Shown one piece after another: positions 23,461 through 37,600 of a stretch of 64,000 nucleotides of DNA. Position 1 is the stretch's first letter. Each line of letters opens with the position of its first letter. A model generated the notes under the pieces. The model was not told the DNA's origin. It searched no databases and saw nothing but the letters and a program-made list of their open reading frames with translations. The translations under genes were made by a program, and so were the position numbers. The stretch comes from Mauremys mutica (lineage: Eukaryota; Chordata; Testudines; Geoemydidae), in NCBI RefSeq assembly GCF_020497125.1, contig NC_059075.1, forward strand, positions 110,151,222-110,215,221. The letters are read 5' to 3'.

Positions 23461-26400
23461 CTGTAGGAGAAAAGAGAGTAGTAATGCCCTTCAATCAAAT
23501 GGCTCCGAAAACACCATGCTGCTTCATCACAGGCTGTGAGTCATTGATGATTTGAAATAATTGCATTTAAAACCCAAAGTAGCCAGAAAGGCCAAACACC
23601 TTAGCACTCAGCTTTACCCCTTAAACTTTAGCTCTCTATTGATTGCCTGGGAGGACAGACTGTCTATTGAACATGTCCCTTATTGGAGCTGCTGAATGGC
23701 AAAGGAAATGGTGAAACAAGCGAGGAAGAGAGAGAATGGCTCGTTTATCATATATTATTTAGGTTTATACAAAATCAAATTATGTGACAGTGTTTGGGTG
23801 TCTGTGGAGGGAAAAGTGAAGGCTGATTAAATCAAAACAATGATTTCAGAATTATTATTGCTTGGCGCTATCAGTGTTACTAGTGTCCAAATCAGTGCTG
23901 AAGTGCATGTTTTGCCAAGCCACATGCAGTAGCCAGTTATGAGAGATGTGTCAAATAAACTGCTGGAGGGAATTGTAACATACCAGCTTACAGGGCAGAG
24001 TTTCAAACCCAAGGCCAAAAAGAAAACTCTTATAATTCTTATCTAGATACTTCTATGGCCTACTTCACTGCATTAGGCAATGAACTCAACAATTCAGAAG
24101 GGAAAGTGCAGAAAACTCCCCAAACATATAAATACAGTAGATGAGCCACATTAGGAATGTCTTCCGATGCCATTGAGTTACGCCCTTTCCTTCCCCTGCT
24201 TTTCCTGTCTCAAAAGGCACTTTTGCTGCAAAGCCCCTCTATGGAAGTACCGATTTATTAATAACAACAAAATCTGCTATGTGACCACATACTCAGCCAA
24301 GGCTTTTTCTGCCAGCCTACAGTAATAAAGTAATAATTTACTTTTCTCAGCTTAGACTGAAAGCTGCTTGAGGCAGAGTCAGTGTCTGACTCTTTTCTGA
24401 GCACACTTTATGTGCTCCACAAAATAACTACCATGAATGTACTTGCATCTATTTAAATTAATATGTATTAGCAATAGCTTTTAGATAGGAAAAATCGGTC
24501 CCCATTTTGTTTTGTAGTGACTATATGAACACTGGGTAATTATACTCACATGTTTTACAGCAACCATTAGGCAGCAGTGTAACAGTGCCCTGAAAACAAA
24601 TCAGAAAAAAATATCTGTATTATAAAAATTATCTGTATTTTGAAATTGCCTGCATGCACAGTGGGAAAAAGTAATTTGGTCCATGGCAGGAATTACTGGT
24701 TAAAATTGTGTGGCCTGTACTATGCAGATGGTCAGATTAGATTATCATGATGGTCTTTTCTGGCCTTAATATCTATGAATTCACAATGGAATCTGTTGCA
24801 ATATGTAGTTCTCTGAAGGAAAGGCTTGTGACATATAATGGTTACCACTTACAAATTACTGTTTACCATGAATTCCATGCTGTTTAATCTGACATACCAC
24901 AGTATTTCCTCATATTTTCAATAGGAAATAAGTGTGGGGTAACCCTTATTTCTTGCAACCACTGTGCCTACAGGGCACTCATGAAAATATGCAGTCTCAT
25001 ACAAAGAGGATCCTGCAGACTATACTGTGATAGGACGTTATAGCCCACTACTGGTCAATTTCTAAGCCATGAGACATTAATTACCTACTATAAACCTCAG
25101 AACCCATCAATAAAGATGTAGTATATACACCATATGTCCCTTTTTTGGATGGAAGCATGCTTCAAATAAATTAGTGCAACAAAAAAATCATAACCCCTCT
25201 GGGCTTAAATTCTTATCTACTATTTCCCGGAGCCACTCCACACCCCTCCCCATTTGGGGCTTGGGGCTTCAGCCCTGCAGGAGGTGCTGGGGCTTTGGTC
25301 TTCAGCCACAGGGCATGCCCCACAGGTTTGAAAATATTTACCAGAGCTCCGCTCCAGGCGGCGCCTGCTGAATTTGAGCCCTGATACTAACAATTATAAC
25401 AGCTCCTCAGCCCAATAGTGTCTTTTGACAGTAAGGTGGCTGGATCAAACTAAAATGCGTTGTCATAAGGGATGAGGGTGAATGTCCCAAATTTACTTAC
25501 AGCTTTACAATTGTCCTCATTGAATGATGGGCAGGTAATCTCTGAGGTGGAGGAGATGAGCTGACCTTTGATCGACACACAGCTGTAAACGGTGCAGTTG
25601 TCTTTTGGATCGTTTTGCATTTCACCAGGCTGTATACAAAAAGGAAGGATTCATAATGGGCTTAAACAGAAATCTTCCTAGCCTCTGAAAAAGATTCTCC
25701 TCATTTCTCAGCATAAAAATACTAGACAAATAACTGCCATGGTTAGCAGGGTAGTGACTGTATTGTGGGGTCCCATGGGTGGAGGGGATCTTCGAGCTCC
25801 ATAAGGAATTTTCCTTGGGAAAGAAAAAATCCCTGTGTGGGACTTAGGGTATTCTGGAGCTAAGATAAAATAAGTGGGTGAGATTTTGATTAGGGATGAT
25901 GAGTAAACTGGCAGATATTAAATAGGAATAGCCCTTTACTCAAAAAGGGCAACACAATTGAATCATGTTCAAGCTTTTCGCTTTTCTGGCACCTTTTCAC
26001 TTCTTGGTCAAAAAACTGCAAGAAAGGCTCTTCTCATAGTATTCCTGAGAAAGCCTGATCTGATAAGATCTCCAACCTATCTTCCAGATCAGAAAATTTC
26101 AGATGACTTTCTTTCAGATGAGCAGCTGAACTTTCAAATGCACATCTGAACTTAACCACTGAACTTTTCCTGTCCCCCATCAATAATTGCCGTGTCTTTC
26201 CTCCCAGTTTACACTTTGAAGAATACAATAGGAATGCTACACGTTTGGTAGACTCCTAAGAACAGCAGCACACTTACACTCAGGACGAGGACGGTGCTGT
26301 CACCCTTATTTACAACACACTTGGTCTGCACGCATTTTGGACAGCATTCCCCTTTCACATCTTTAAGTTCATATCCCTAGGAATTAAAAAAGCACTAGGT

Positions 26401-29400
26401 TAAAAGTGTCCTTGAGAAACAAACAAAAATGTAATAGTCTGAGCACCAGATTAAGGCTCTCTGTAAAAACCCAGCTAAATAGCAGCACTGATTATGGTTT
26501 TAAGGATAATCTAGATCTGTTGTGTTTTGTAACAGACAGATCACAGGTGAAGAGAAAAGGGATAATGAAAGTAGAAAATAAAAGGAAGCAACAAAGGCAT
26601 TATAATAACTACACTGTGTTTAGATGTCACTTTATCGTCAAAGCATTTTTAAAAACACAGTTAGCTAATCCTCACAACACGACTATGATGCTCATAAGTA
26701 TTATTATTGCTATCTTTAAGATGCAGAAAACGGAGTGCCCAAGGTGAGCCAATGTCAGAGCTGGAATTAGGACCTAGGAATTCCTTTGCTTAGAATATAC
26801 CTCTCTCAATCATGGTTATTTTTCAAGAAAATGTACATGAAATTTTTTTTTAAAGTTTGTTACTTACTGGCTGGCATCTTTCATTGCATGGAATGTGCTT
26901 GCATGAAATAGCATTCAGACCACTACTGTTCGATTTCTCAGTGCAGACACAATCATGGCACTTATCAGCAAAGACTGGGGAACCAGGCTAGATTTTTTTT
27001 TTAAAAAAAGCAAGAGTTCTGGTATCAGCAAGGTGTGATGTGTAGGCGAGACATATCTCTAATATCCAATACTTCCCCCCATAAACATCCACTAGGGAAA
27101 CATATCATAGACACAGAGGACAAATATTCATCTCATGCATTATGGTGCATACAAAGTGGGTAACTTAATACCTGTCTGTATTAATAAATAAAATAATTAC
27201 TGGAGCCAACAGAATTATAGGGGTGTAAGTCAGTACAGAATGTGACCCTTACTCATCCCTTTTTATTTGTGACAGCGAGTCTTTAGCATAGTGCAGCAAA
27301 GTGCTGCTGTTAAATGTACATTGATTTTTTAAGGATATGTACATTGTGTATTAAAAACAAATCTTTACATCCGTGCTGCTTAGAACCAGTGCTTCATTCT
27401 CTCCTACATGCAGCAACTTTCTCTGGAAAGTGTTAGGCTCTGTGTAACAGATAAATCCCTGACTGCAGTTTGGGGCCAGGGGGGATCTCTAAAAATGAAT
27501 CATACCAAATGCAAACTGCCTCAAAGCACTTCAGTTAAAGGATGCTCTTGGGACTCAAATGTTTCATCCAAGAGTCCTTCTCATGAAGAAATGGAAACTT
27601 ACCAGGTACTCAGCATTCTGAAGCACACAGACCTTCTTGGGAACTGTGAAATAAGGCAGAAGTTGTATGGTTATACATGCAAGGAAAGTGACAGATTTTA
27701 TTATCTCAGTCATGCAAATTTCCTCCACAAATAATCACAACACAAATGTTCAAAAGTGTCACCCAGATTCCCTCTTTGCAGTGCAAATTGTGCAATACAT
27801 GGACACAAATATTGTAAGGTACAATTTGCACCCACAAAAGAGAAAGGCTGTCTGGTCTGAATATCTATATCCCAGGTTTTACATCCCAGGATGTCCACTG
27901 GATGGTTGCAAAACGTTTCCTGATATGTTTAGTTGGAATGATCCATGAACGATCTTCTCCCTTTCCTATCGCTAAAGTTCATAGGGACAATTTCTTATGG
28001 GAGGACTGAAGTCCCAGTCAACAATCTCACTATTCTTATATAGGTGTATAACCAGAAATATTTGACCTGACCAGGGTGAGCTCTCTCTCATCCACCTTGC
28101 ACCACCATTTTCTCAGCTACTACTTGGGCTCGCCCACGGTGGCAACCTAGAATCTAAGCCTGGTTTTGTCACCTCCTCCAAAAGAGACGCATACAGTGTT
28201 GGCTACCAACCTTAATGCTCAAGCATGTAAAGTGCAATACTGACTGTTCTCATATATTTTAAAGCGACTTACCGCACTTATACGTAGGACAGCACTTGCC
28301 AGTGGCAATATCGGAAACAAGTTCGTAACCAATTTTACATTTAGGAGGTGTGGTTGTGCAAAAGCTCGCGTTGCATCCTGCAAAGGGAAAAAGCCAAGAG
28401 AAATGTAAAATAACAACTACAGAGAAAAATATGCCACTTGGCCAGGCTCAGTCCAAGCATGTAGCTGGCCCGGGCTTCACAGACTAATCTCAATTAAATT
28501 AACACAAATGAATAATGCAACTGTTATTGCAAAAGAAAGTTTGAGGGGCAGTGGAGTGCTGTAAATGAAGCAAAAGAGGAACTTACTGCAGGAAGTTATG
28601 CTGCAGCAGATGTTGTCAGGACTGACTTCAGTGACCTCGTAAAAGCCTTCATCACTGCAGCTTGGTTTACCCTCTTGCTCTGGACATTGGAGGGGCACAC
28701 AGCTAATGCCACTTCCACCCTCCAGGCAAATGCATCTCTTACAGTCAAACTCAAAAATTTCCCCAAACTGCCATTAAAGAAAGAGAAGAAAGCAACTAAA
28801 TGAATAGTTAGTGAATAGAAAAAACATAGATCTGTTGTTTTCAATGGGCTGTGCTGGGTGTTTCAGTGTAAGCATGTGTACATGTATGTGTGAGGAGGGA
28901 GCAGAGTGGAATTATAAATTAACTATTTTGTAGTCTGGAAACTGATTATCAGAGCTGTCTAAAGACAATATCTCACACTAATGTATAAATCAAGCTGAGA
29001 TAAATATAAATCAAAGTTTTACAAAATTCCACTCACCTACCAAATAAGTGCATGGATGAAAATCTGGGAGTCTATACAAAACAAGACTGATTTGGAGGAG
29101 ACACAAAATACTTGCAATTAGGGTGACCAGATGTCCCAATTTTATATGGACAGTCCTGATATTTGGGGCTTTTTCTTATATAGGCTCCTATTACCCCCCA
29201 CCCTCTATCCCTATTTTTCACACTTGCTGTCTGCTCACCTTACTTGCAATGGAAAAGCAAATGTGTAACATACCTTTCTTGGTTTATTATCTGGTCCAAC
29301 ACACCCTGCAAATAGAGCAAAATAAATCTCCGTTACCACTGATATGATGACAGGTAGCCAGATTCAGAACTATATTGTGTACATGACCTGGCAACAACAA

Positions 29401-32400
29401 AAAGGAAATGCACATCCATTTAAATATGGTAACACAACCTACCGCAGGTTTTTACACAGACATCCACACCATCACCATAAAGCATTGTTCCAGCAGGACA
29501 GAAGCAGCCTTCCACATGACTGGTTTGGTTTTGTGCAACTTGGCTGCACAAGACAAAAAAGACCACCATTCTTATCAATGACACACAGTGGAAGGTTGGC
29601 CAAATATATTTTGGGCAAAAGAAACTGCATATGTGAAATTTACAGATTTTAAATCATCCTGATTCTAATCTTAGCTTATTCCACTATACAGTGTTTGATT
29701 CAGCTGTATGAGAGGATACCAGGGCAGATACAATGATAACCAGTTAAAGGCTGTCTCAAAGATTTCTATTTTAAACCAAGATTGTTAAACTGGATATTCC
29801 TCACTTCTCTGTGGATTATCTATCACTGGGTAGTTGCATGGGACCTGACTGGCAGGAAAGTAACTATTTACCTTGACTTGCAGGTCATCTCTTCAATAGG
29901 ACCACATGCTTTGTATACTTTGTGTGATGGGCACTTATGCGCTTGAATGGAAGAAATACAGAGAAAGAAATATTTCAGCAAGACCATCATAAGCAGGCCC
30001 AGCAAGTGTACACCTTTTGTAATCTTCAAACAAACACTGGAAACAGATTTAAAAATATGTCAGACTCATTCAATAACATTGAAGGTCTGACTGAGAACCA
30101 TAAAAACCAAGAAACTCAGACTTAAGAGGGAAAAATCCATCTAGAACCCCTCCTGCAAGTAGACAGGTATTGCAGGGTCTCTGGGTGGTAGGTGATTTTA
30201 CACTAAGTAACATATGCAAAGCAACATCTCATCCTGTTGTGCCAGGGTAAGGACAGGATTTGACCTTCTGAATACAAATACGTTTGTTTGCTAGGGTTTC
30301 TTAGAGTCACATTTTTGAAGATGGGAATGCTCCCATACTTCACCAGCAAAAAAAAAGTTTGTCTCCCATTAAATATATAGATTCACCCATTGTGCCTGCA
30401 AAATCCACATACTGGGCACATAGGCATTTGCTCAAACAGATGTAGAGCATTTCACACACAATGAGCACACATGCATTTTTACAGGCTCATCTATTTCCCC
30501 CACCTTTGAAATCTGGCCTGTAAAATTATTTCAATAAAGCTTTTGGGGTTTATTACAGTCATTAGCGACTTGGAGAGCCAAGTAACCCATTAACGGAAGG
30601 GGAATTGAAATAGACCCTACAACTAATCATTCAAGTTAAATGGCAGAAAAATGTCTCTACTTACGACAGATATCACGAGTATGGCCTCTCCAATCAACAC
30701 AGACCCCCTGATCAGCGCAGAGAGCAGCGTAGTTTTGCAAAGTTGCACACTCCAATTTAGAGTTGGGAAGAGCGCAGCTGTCAAAAACGCAGGCTGCATA
30801 GTAGTGGTCAGGGTTGACAAAGGGATGGCATGCTTTGAATGGGCTAGAAGCAGAAACATGTATCATTAGTTACTGAATGATCTGTGTTCACTTTAATATG
30901 CTGTATGCCATATTTTAGCATGATGCTATACAGGAAGATCTGAACCGGACTCATCAATGATAGATAAACATTTTGCTGGAGTGCAGCCTTCCAACACTCT
31001 TAGACCTTAACCTTTAGACTATCAACCCACTACTCTCTCTCCAAAATACTGCTTCCCACCTAGTAGTTGGAGGAATATAATTGAGCGTAGCCATGAATTA
31101 GAGTTGTGGATAAGACTTGGTTGGACATTTCCTCTTTTCAAAGTCACTTCCTGAAACTCAAGCGCGAGATCCCTTTGGGATCTTCAGGGGACCTACATCT
31201 ACTGCTGAGAGAGCATGGAAGAGGAGCAAAGTGGAAAGGGCTGGAGAAGGCCAAGGGAGCCCAGAAGAGTTTGAGAGGGCTAAAGAATCATTAAAGAGGG
31301 CTGAAAGGCAGTGAGTAAATTGCAAAGATTAAAACAGATTAGGAGGGAAGCTAGAGAGAATGGAAAAGAGGGAATGGAAGAGAGAGACGGAGCAGAAGCA
31401 GCTGCAAGAGACGATGAAGCAACACCAAAAATTTGCATTTCAGATTGCCACTGAATTCCAAAATTAGAGGTCTGTACACAGGTCTAGTATATTTACCCTT
31501 CTTTAATGAGCTTGCAGAGATCGGATGGTTTGCAGGGTGGTGGAGTGACAAAAGGTATCTTTGTAGGAGGTGGGGATGGATAGCAGTGTGGCTTTTCCGG
31601 GTCATTAATCACCCAATGATCTGCCATTGTTTCACAGTTATCTATGATCTTTCCATTGGGTAACATGCAGTCATCTGCTGTGTTGTTGGTACAAGTGCCT
31701 ACAATTGACAAGAGGAAGAATTCACACACAAATCTTCACTATCAAATAATCATTGTATTTCCATCCATCACAGAGAACCAGCAGCACATCTCTCTTACTG
31801 CGAGAGCTTACATTTAACTTTTAGTATTTCATTCTAAAAGTAGAAAAATAGATCCTCACCGCACTGTCCTTGGGTGTTGTTGCCAAACCTCTGGTAGGGC
31901 AATCTAATTGAGAAAGCCAATCCATTATAGGTTACATTTACCCCAAGTCTAAAGATGTCCACTACGTGATTTATGCCTGACTTAAAGATTCTCACGCCGT
32001 ATTTTTCATAAGGTGTAGCCACTTCCTGATTGTTTACCGTCACCTATTGTTTAAAGGAAAATGGAGAAAAGACATACATATTGTATGATGTTCATAAAAA
32101 CGATCTATCAATCATTAACTTACATTGGAGATACAATGTAAATGAAAGTAATGTGTTTATGTCTCAAAGCTTCCTTGCTTTCTGTTTCTAATGAGCTGTA
32201 TGTTTTTGCGTATGCGACTGAAATGTTGAACTCTTTCTCTAAGACCCAATGAAGGGGTACATCAGCCTGGGGATACATTTGCAGAATTTTGGAGAAATGA
32301 GGATAGAATTTAGAATGCAGCCCCTGTTAAATGTAATAGGAGATGCATGCTAAATTTTCACTGCACCTGAGCTGAAATTTTCTCTCCCTCCAAAACCCTC

Positions 32401-34615
32401 CAAAGAAAGGGAAGCCTTTGATCTACATTTGTTAGAAAATGGAACTGAATGAAATATGGGAGAAAAAAATCACATTTACTAGTTCAGAACCAGGTGGTGG
32501 ACCTAGTGCAGCGGTTCTCAGACTATGGGGTGGGCCTCCCAAGGGAGATGCAGGAATATGTCAAGAGAGGTCTGTGGTTTGTTTTTTAAAGGCTTCGGTT
32601 GTCAAATCTGGGAGGCTGGGGCTTGTGCAGAAGGGCCATGCACACCTGGGAGGTGGGGATAAAGGGGACAGCCAAAGCCCGACTGCCCAGGCTCAGGCTC
32701 CCCCCCTACCAATCCTTCATTGGGAGGGAGCCCATGCTCAGTCTCTCCCCCACATCCCTTACATGGAAGCAGTGTGTCTCAGGCTCTCAGCCCTGGGGCA
32801 GCAGGGCTGCACCTCTCAGCCCTGGGGTGGCAGCAGCAGCGCAGAAGTAAGGCTGGCAATGGGGTGCTAAGTCTGCGGTAAAAAGTGATAACATATCACT
32901 TTTCACATTGCCTCCCTTACTTCTGCACTGCTGCACCTTTACTTCTAAGTCTGCTGTGAAAAGTGATATTGACGAAAATTGCTTTTCACATTGAAAAGTG
33001 ATATTGACGAAAATCACTTTTCACATTGCCACCCTGACTTCTGTGCTGGTGCAGTGTTGCCTTCCGAGCTGGGTGCCTGGCCAGCAGCTGCTGCTGTCCG
33101 CTGTACTTTCAGAGCAGGGTGGCAGTACATGTACTTGTGGGGCGGGTGCATAAATAACTACAGACACAAAGAAGCTGGGCCCGATCAAATAAGTGTGAGA
33201 ACCACTGGCCTCGTGCATTCCCCTTAAGTTCATCTAGGACTGATAAGTTTTGCTCAGTCTCAGAAGGCAATGGGGAATTTAACCTATGTTGTAGTCTTGC
33301 AACACTTTACCTGTAGTTGCACCTCTACAATTCCCCACCTTAATAGTCCAAAAGTCAGCAAATTGCTGCTGATGGAAAATAAAGAGGCAAAGAATCCTAA
33401 AAGTAAGTACTTCCAACACATTTTGAAGAAAACAGATTATATTACATGCCACAGCCTAATCCTTGGAACATGGAGGCTAAACGATGACATAAAACTGATG
33501 ACAGCCCTTCACTTGAAAAATAAAAAATGGAAGCATCTTAACCCATCTTGAGGTATGACTATTATCACCAAGCCATTGGCCTGTTGAGGGTATCTTTTAG
33601 AAACATTTTGGTCTACCACTTTGATTCCCATCTCTAATTCAAATATGCCCTCTTGTTCAAACCCCAAAATGACCCAGTGCCCTTCCTCAATCCTGCTTTA
33701 CAAAGACAATGGGATGATCCTTGCTCATTGGAAACCCTTTTATATACTATAACATTTATTCCTTTGGGCTGTTATCTACATTAAAATCCTTAAAAGTCAC
33801 AATACATTATTCCATTGTATGTTGTCAGCTAAAATGGATTCTTCCTATAATCCATGTTTTGAAGGGTCAGGGGATTGTAAAGATCTGAGTTTAGAAATGG
33901 GATGAGGGGGATTATCTCTTTCTATATGCAGATGAAGTAGTGTCCCTATAAAACTCCTTCAAAGCAACCCACAGAACAATTATCACATTTTCCTAACATT
34001 GCTGCCACCAAAGTTATCAGGTTTGAGTGCCACTAGCATATAAAGATGTGAATCTGATTAAGTGAGGGCAAGTGTAGCTGTATATCAATATCAGTTGAGC
34101 ATGTACATTTGGTTTATTAGTCACTTTGCAATACCTGTACTTTGAGAGGAAACATTGTGATAGTCTTTATGTGCACTTCCTGGGTCTCGTGTCTCACGAT
34201 GAGTGTGCGTGGACAGGACACTCTGTCTTGTGCAATGCAGTGATAGTTGTCAATGTAGACCCCAAAGTTGTCAATCTTTTTGTTAATCTCTTCCACCAGG
34301 ACATACGTACAATTCCCTTGGTAGCTATAGTACTGTCCATCAAACGTCACATAATGTGGGTCTCCCCAGCCAGTGCAATAGCCTACCAAGAGATTCAGAG
34401 TTAGTTTAGCTGCGTATGGTAACATATAGAAGCAGAGCTGGACTATGAATAAAGTCTTTAGTAAGTGGAAGACCAATTTACCCTACTAGCACTGGAGTCA
34501 AATAGGAATGAGAGAACCTGAATGAAGTTAACTATAGATAAGGTAAAGAGAATTAATCTAAGACCTCAGTTGGACTCAAACTGGAACTTTTTTTCCATAT
34601 TTAAAGAAGCTGAAC

Positions 34616-34650
<35 letters not shown>

Positions 34651-37600
34651 CTTTCCATTCTCCATTTTCTGGATCTCCAGATTTCAGACAGGATGTTAAA
34701 CTGAAAAAGGTTGCTGTTCTGCTATTTCCTACCAAGTTGAAATCAGTAAGCGCCATTAATCTCACAAGTAGGCCTGTGCTTGTGAGAGCTCCAGCCCAGT
34801 TTCTGGATCAAAGAGTTCAAGATAATGTCAAGCAGCTGGCTCAGGAGCCAAACTTAGCAGCTTGGACTCATCTTTAATGTAATTATATAGGGGTCACATT
34901 CCACCACTTTTCTCTTGCCATGTAGTACCTTACGCCGAATTATTTCAATGGAACTACTCGTGTAGTGAGCTACCAGTCGACATGAGTAATTAAGTGATAG
35001 AATCAGGTCTGTGGAGATTATATAATGAAAATTTTTTTGCCAGAGCCAATTTGAAGAACAAAATATGAATGCGTTTTTTCATTGTTAACCTTAATTTATA
35101 TCAAGGGTTCACACATATTAATTTGTAATTGAATAATTCAAATATTTTAATAGACTAAAAAGGTAAAATGAAAGATTAAGGAATATAGCATTTCATGAAC
35201 CATTGTTAAAAGCAAGTGCTGTGGCAGAGCTGGGGGGGGGAAACCAAGGACTAAGCTAGCAAGTGGTACTACAGTTAAGACTGAATTGCATTGCTAGGAA
35301 CACGAGGGGCTAAACTTGCACAGCACTTGCCCCCATTACAAATATTGTAGCTCTTAAAACTATTATTGGTCCATCAGAGATAAAAATATCCCTCCAGCTA
35401 TATACTCACAGTCACACTCCCAGTGCCAACAGCATTCACCCTTCACCAGCACAGGAGCGAGCCCATTGACACAAGTGGGCTTAGGAGGAAGTTCACATAC
35501 AGTCTCAACCGGCACCCAACCAATGTTGATATCGCATATAAACTTGGTGCAGTTACATGGCCAGTAGCTTTCACCTGGCTGGATTTAAGACAGAAGTTAG
35601 GGGTAAAGGGGGAACAGTGAGATCTATAATGAAGCAATCAGACTAATAAAGGGGAAAAATGGATTTCTGGATATTTTACACAGCTTTATATTGCCAACAT
35701 CTTTATCCCAAACAAATATTTTAAAGTGAGAATAAAGCACCACATTCAGTACTGTCATTGAGGTCTGTAAAATGAGATTGCTACATTGTTAATTATTAAC
35801 TGTAAAGGATTTATTATGAGCACAATGCCTGGCACCAAGGTTTTATTCTGATTTCCCTTCCCTGGGTTGCAGTGTAAAACAGCAGCTGCACCCGAGTTAT
35901 TGACTACTAGTAGTCTTTTTGGAAACAGTATCATCAGTCAGCCAATAGATGGATCCAAATGTATTTTGTGTGTCGCATTTCACAAGCAAAAAGTAAAGCA
36001 GGTGAATATGCCGTGCCTGTAAAAACTTTGTACACTTGAATAAGTCATTAGTGCAATGATTCCAACCTTGTGCTGCTAGAAGCAAATAAATTTGTTTAAT
36101 TTGAGCTCCTCTTGCTATCCCTGGCTTCAGAGGCCTTTTGATCAGAGGAGTGGTCCCCATGCAACCTGATGTATGCAAGGCAGAGCACAGTGGCAAAAAA
36201 GAAAGTGGACTGGCATTGCCAAGACCCCTCTTTGGCCCTACAAGAAGTGCCTCAAGTTTCTTTCCAGATGGAATTAGAAATGGAAAAAGATTGGAGTAAC
36301 ATGCCCCTTCCCAGAACAAAGAGCCAAAATGGAAGGGAGATCTGATCATGTAAAACGGAATTACAGTGAGACACAAAGTAATTCTGGTGCAATGTCCTGA
36401 GATGTTCACATCCATGCATCATGACAATACAGGTTTATGTTACATTGTCAGTATGTCAAAGCATGGTTATTTTTGTCTCCCTGCAACTGCATTTGGTGAT
36501 GAAGAGGATCTTTGTCTCTATAAGGCTGAGTACCACTGTTTCAGACTCAGACATTTTCAACTGATTCGGAGAGAGCAGCCATGTGCTACAGATTGAGAAG
36601 GTATTGGGCCAATCCAGAAAGGGGCTGGGCTATTGACTTCAGTGGGAGTTCCAGGTTTTCAACACATTCTCTGTGCCATTCAGGATGTGGCCCATTAAAT
36701 CTAATCCAGGATACAGTTCATGACTGATTTGGGTTGGTAGATGAGTTAATACTTTGGCATAATCATTCTGACAAACACTAGAAAGATAAAGAGGAAGGTA
36801 TGGAAGGTGGAATTTGCTCCTGGTCAGATACCTTGTTGTCACTCTTTCATCAAAGCTCCTTCACAGCTCTGCACTGTGATACAATCTCTTGAAGAAATGC
36901 CACTTGAGAGCTTAAATTCAAAGAATGCCATGAGTGTCTAAGATACCATAATGAGGGAAAGGGTCACTGAGTGCCATGACAATAGCCAAGAAATTAATAT
37001 GACACAGATGGAAAAATCTTTATATACCCAGTATAACAGAGGATCACCATGTTAATGAATGTATTAAATATCTCACGATTGTATCCTCCAAATTGCAAAA
37101 ATAGTAGTACAACATGGTCTTCTTTCATAGACATATAATAAAAACATGAAAAATACTTACTTTAGTGAAAGTACCATTAGGTAACGGACATCTAATTCCG
37201 GGTGTGGTGGTAGGTATTGTCGTTGTTGGGGTAGTTGTTGCTGTGGTGGTGGTGGTAGGTGTTGTTGTCTCTGGGGTAGTGGTTTCTGTGGTGGTGGTGA
37301 CGGTGGTGGTAGGTGTTGTCGTCTCTGGGGTAGTTGTTTCAGTGGTGGTGGTGGTTGTGGTAGGTGTCGTTGTCTCTGGGGTAGTTGTTACTGTAGTGGT
37401 GGTAGGTGTTGTCGTCCCTGAGGTAGTTGTTTCTGTGGTGGTAGGTGTCGTCGTCTCTGGGGTAGTAGTTGCTGTGGTGGTAGGTGTTGTCGTCTTTGGG
37501 GTAGTTGTTACTGTAGTGGTGGTAAGTGTCGTCGTCTCACGGGTAGTTGTTTCTGTGGTGGTAGGTGTTGTTGTCTCTGGGGTAGTAGTTGCTGTGGTGG

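Noticed and set aside
32439..32870. 143-codon plus-strand ORF
   Set aside because: It runs across the left end of the hAT element at 32509, so it is transposon plus flank, not a gene.
35897..36415. 172-codon minus-strand ORF in a MUC2 intron
   Set aside because: No recognisable domain and no splice signals tying it to MUC2. Its length is within chance for this DNA.
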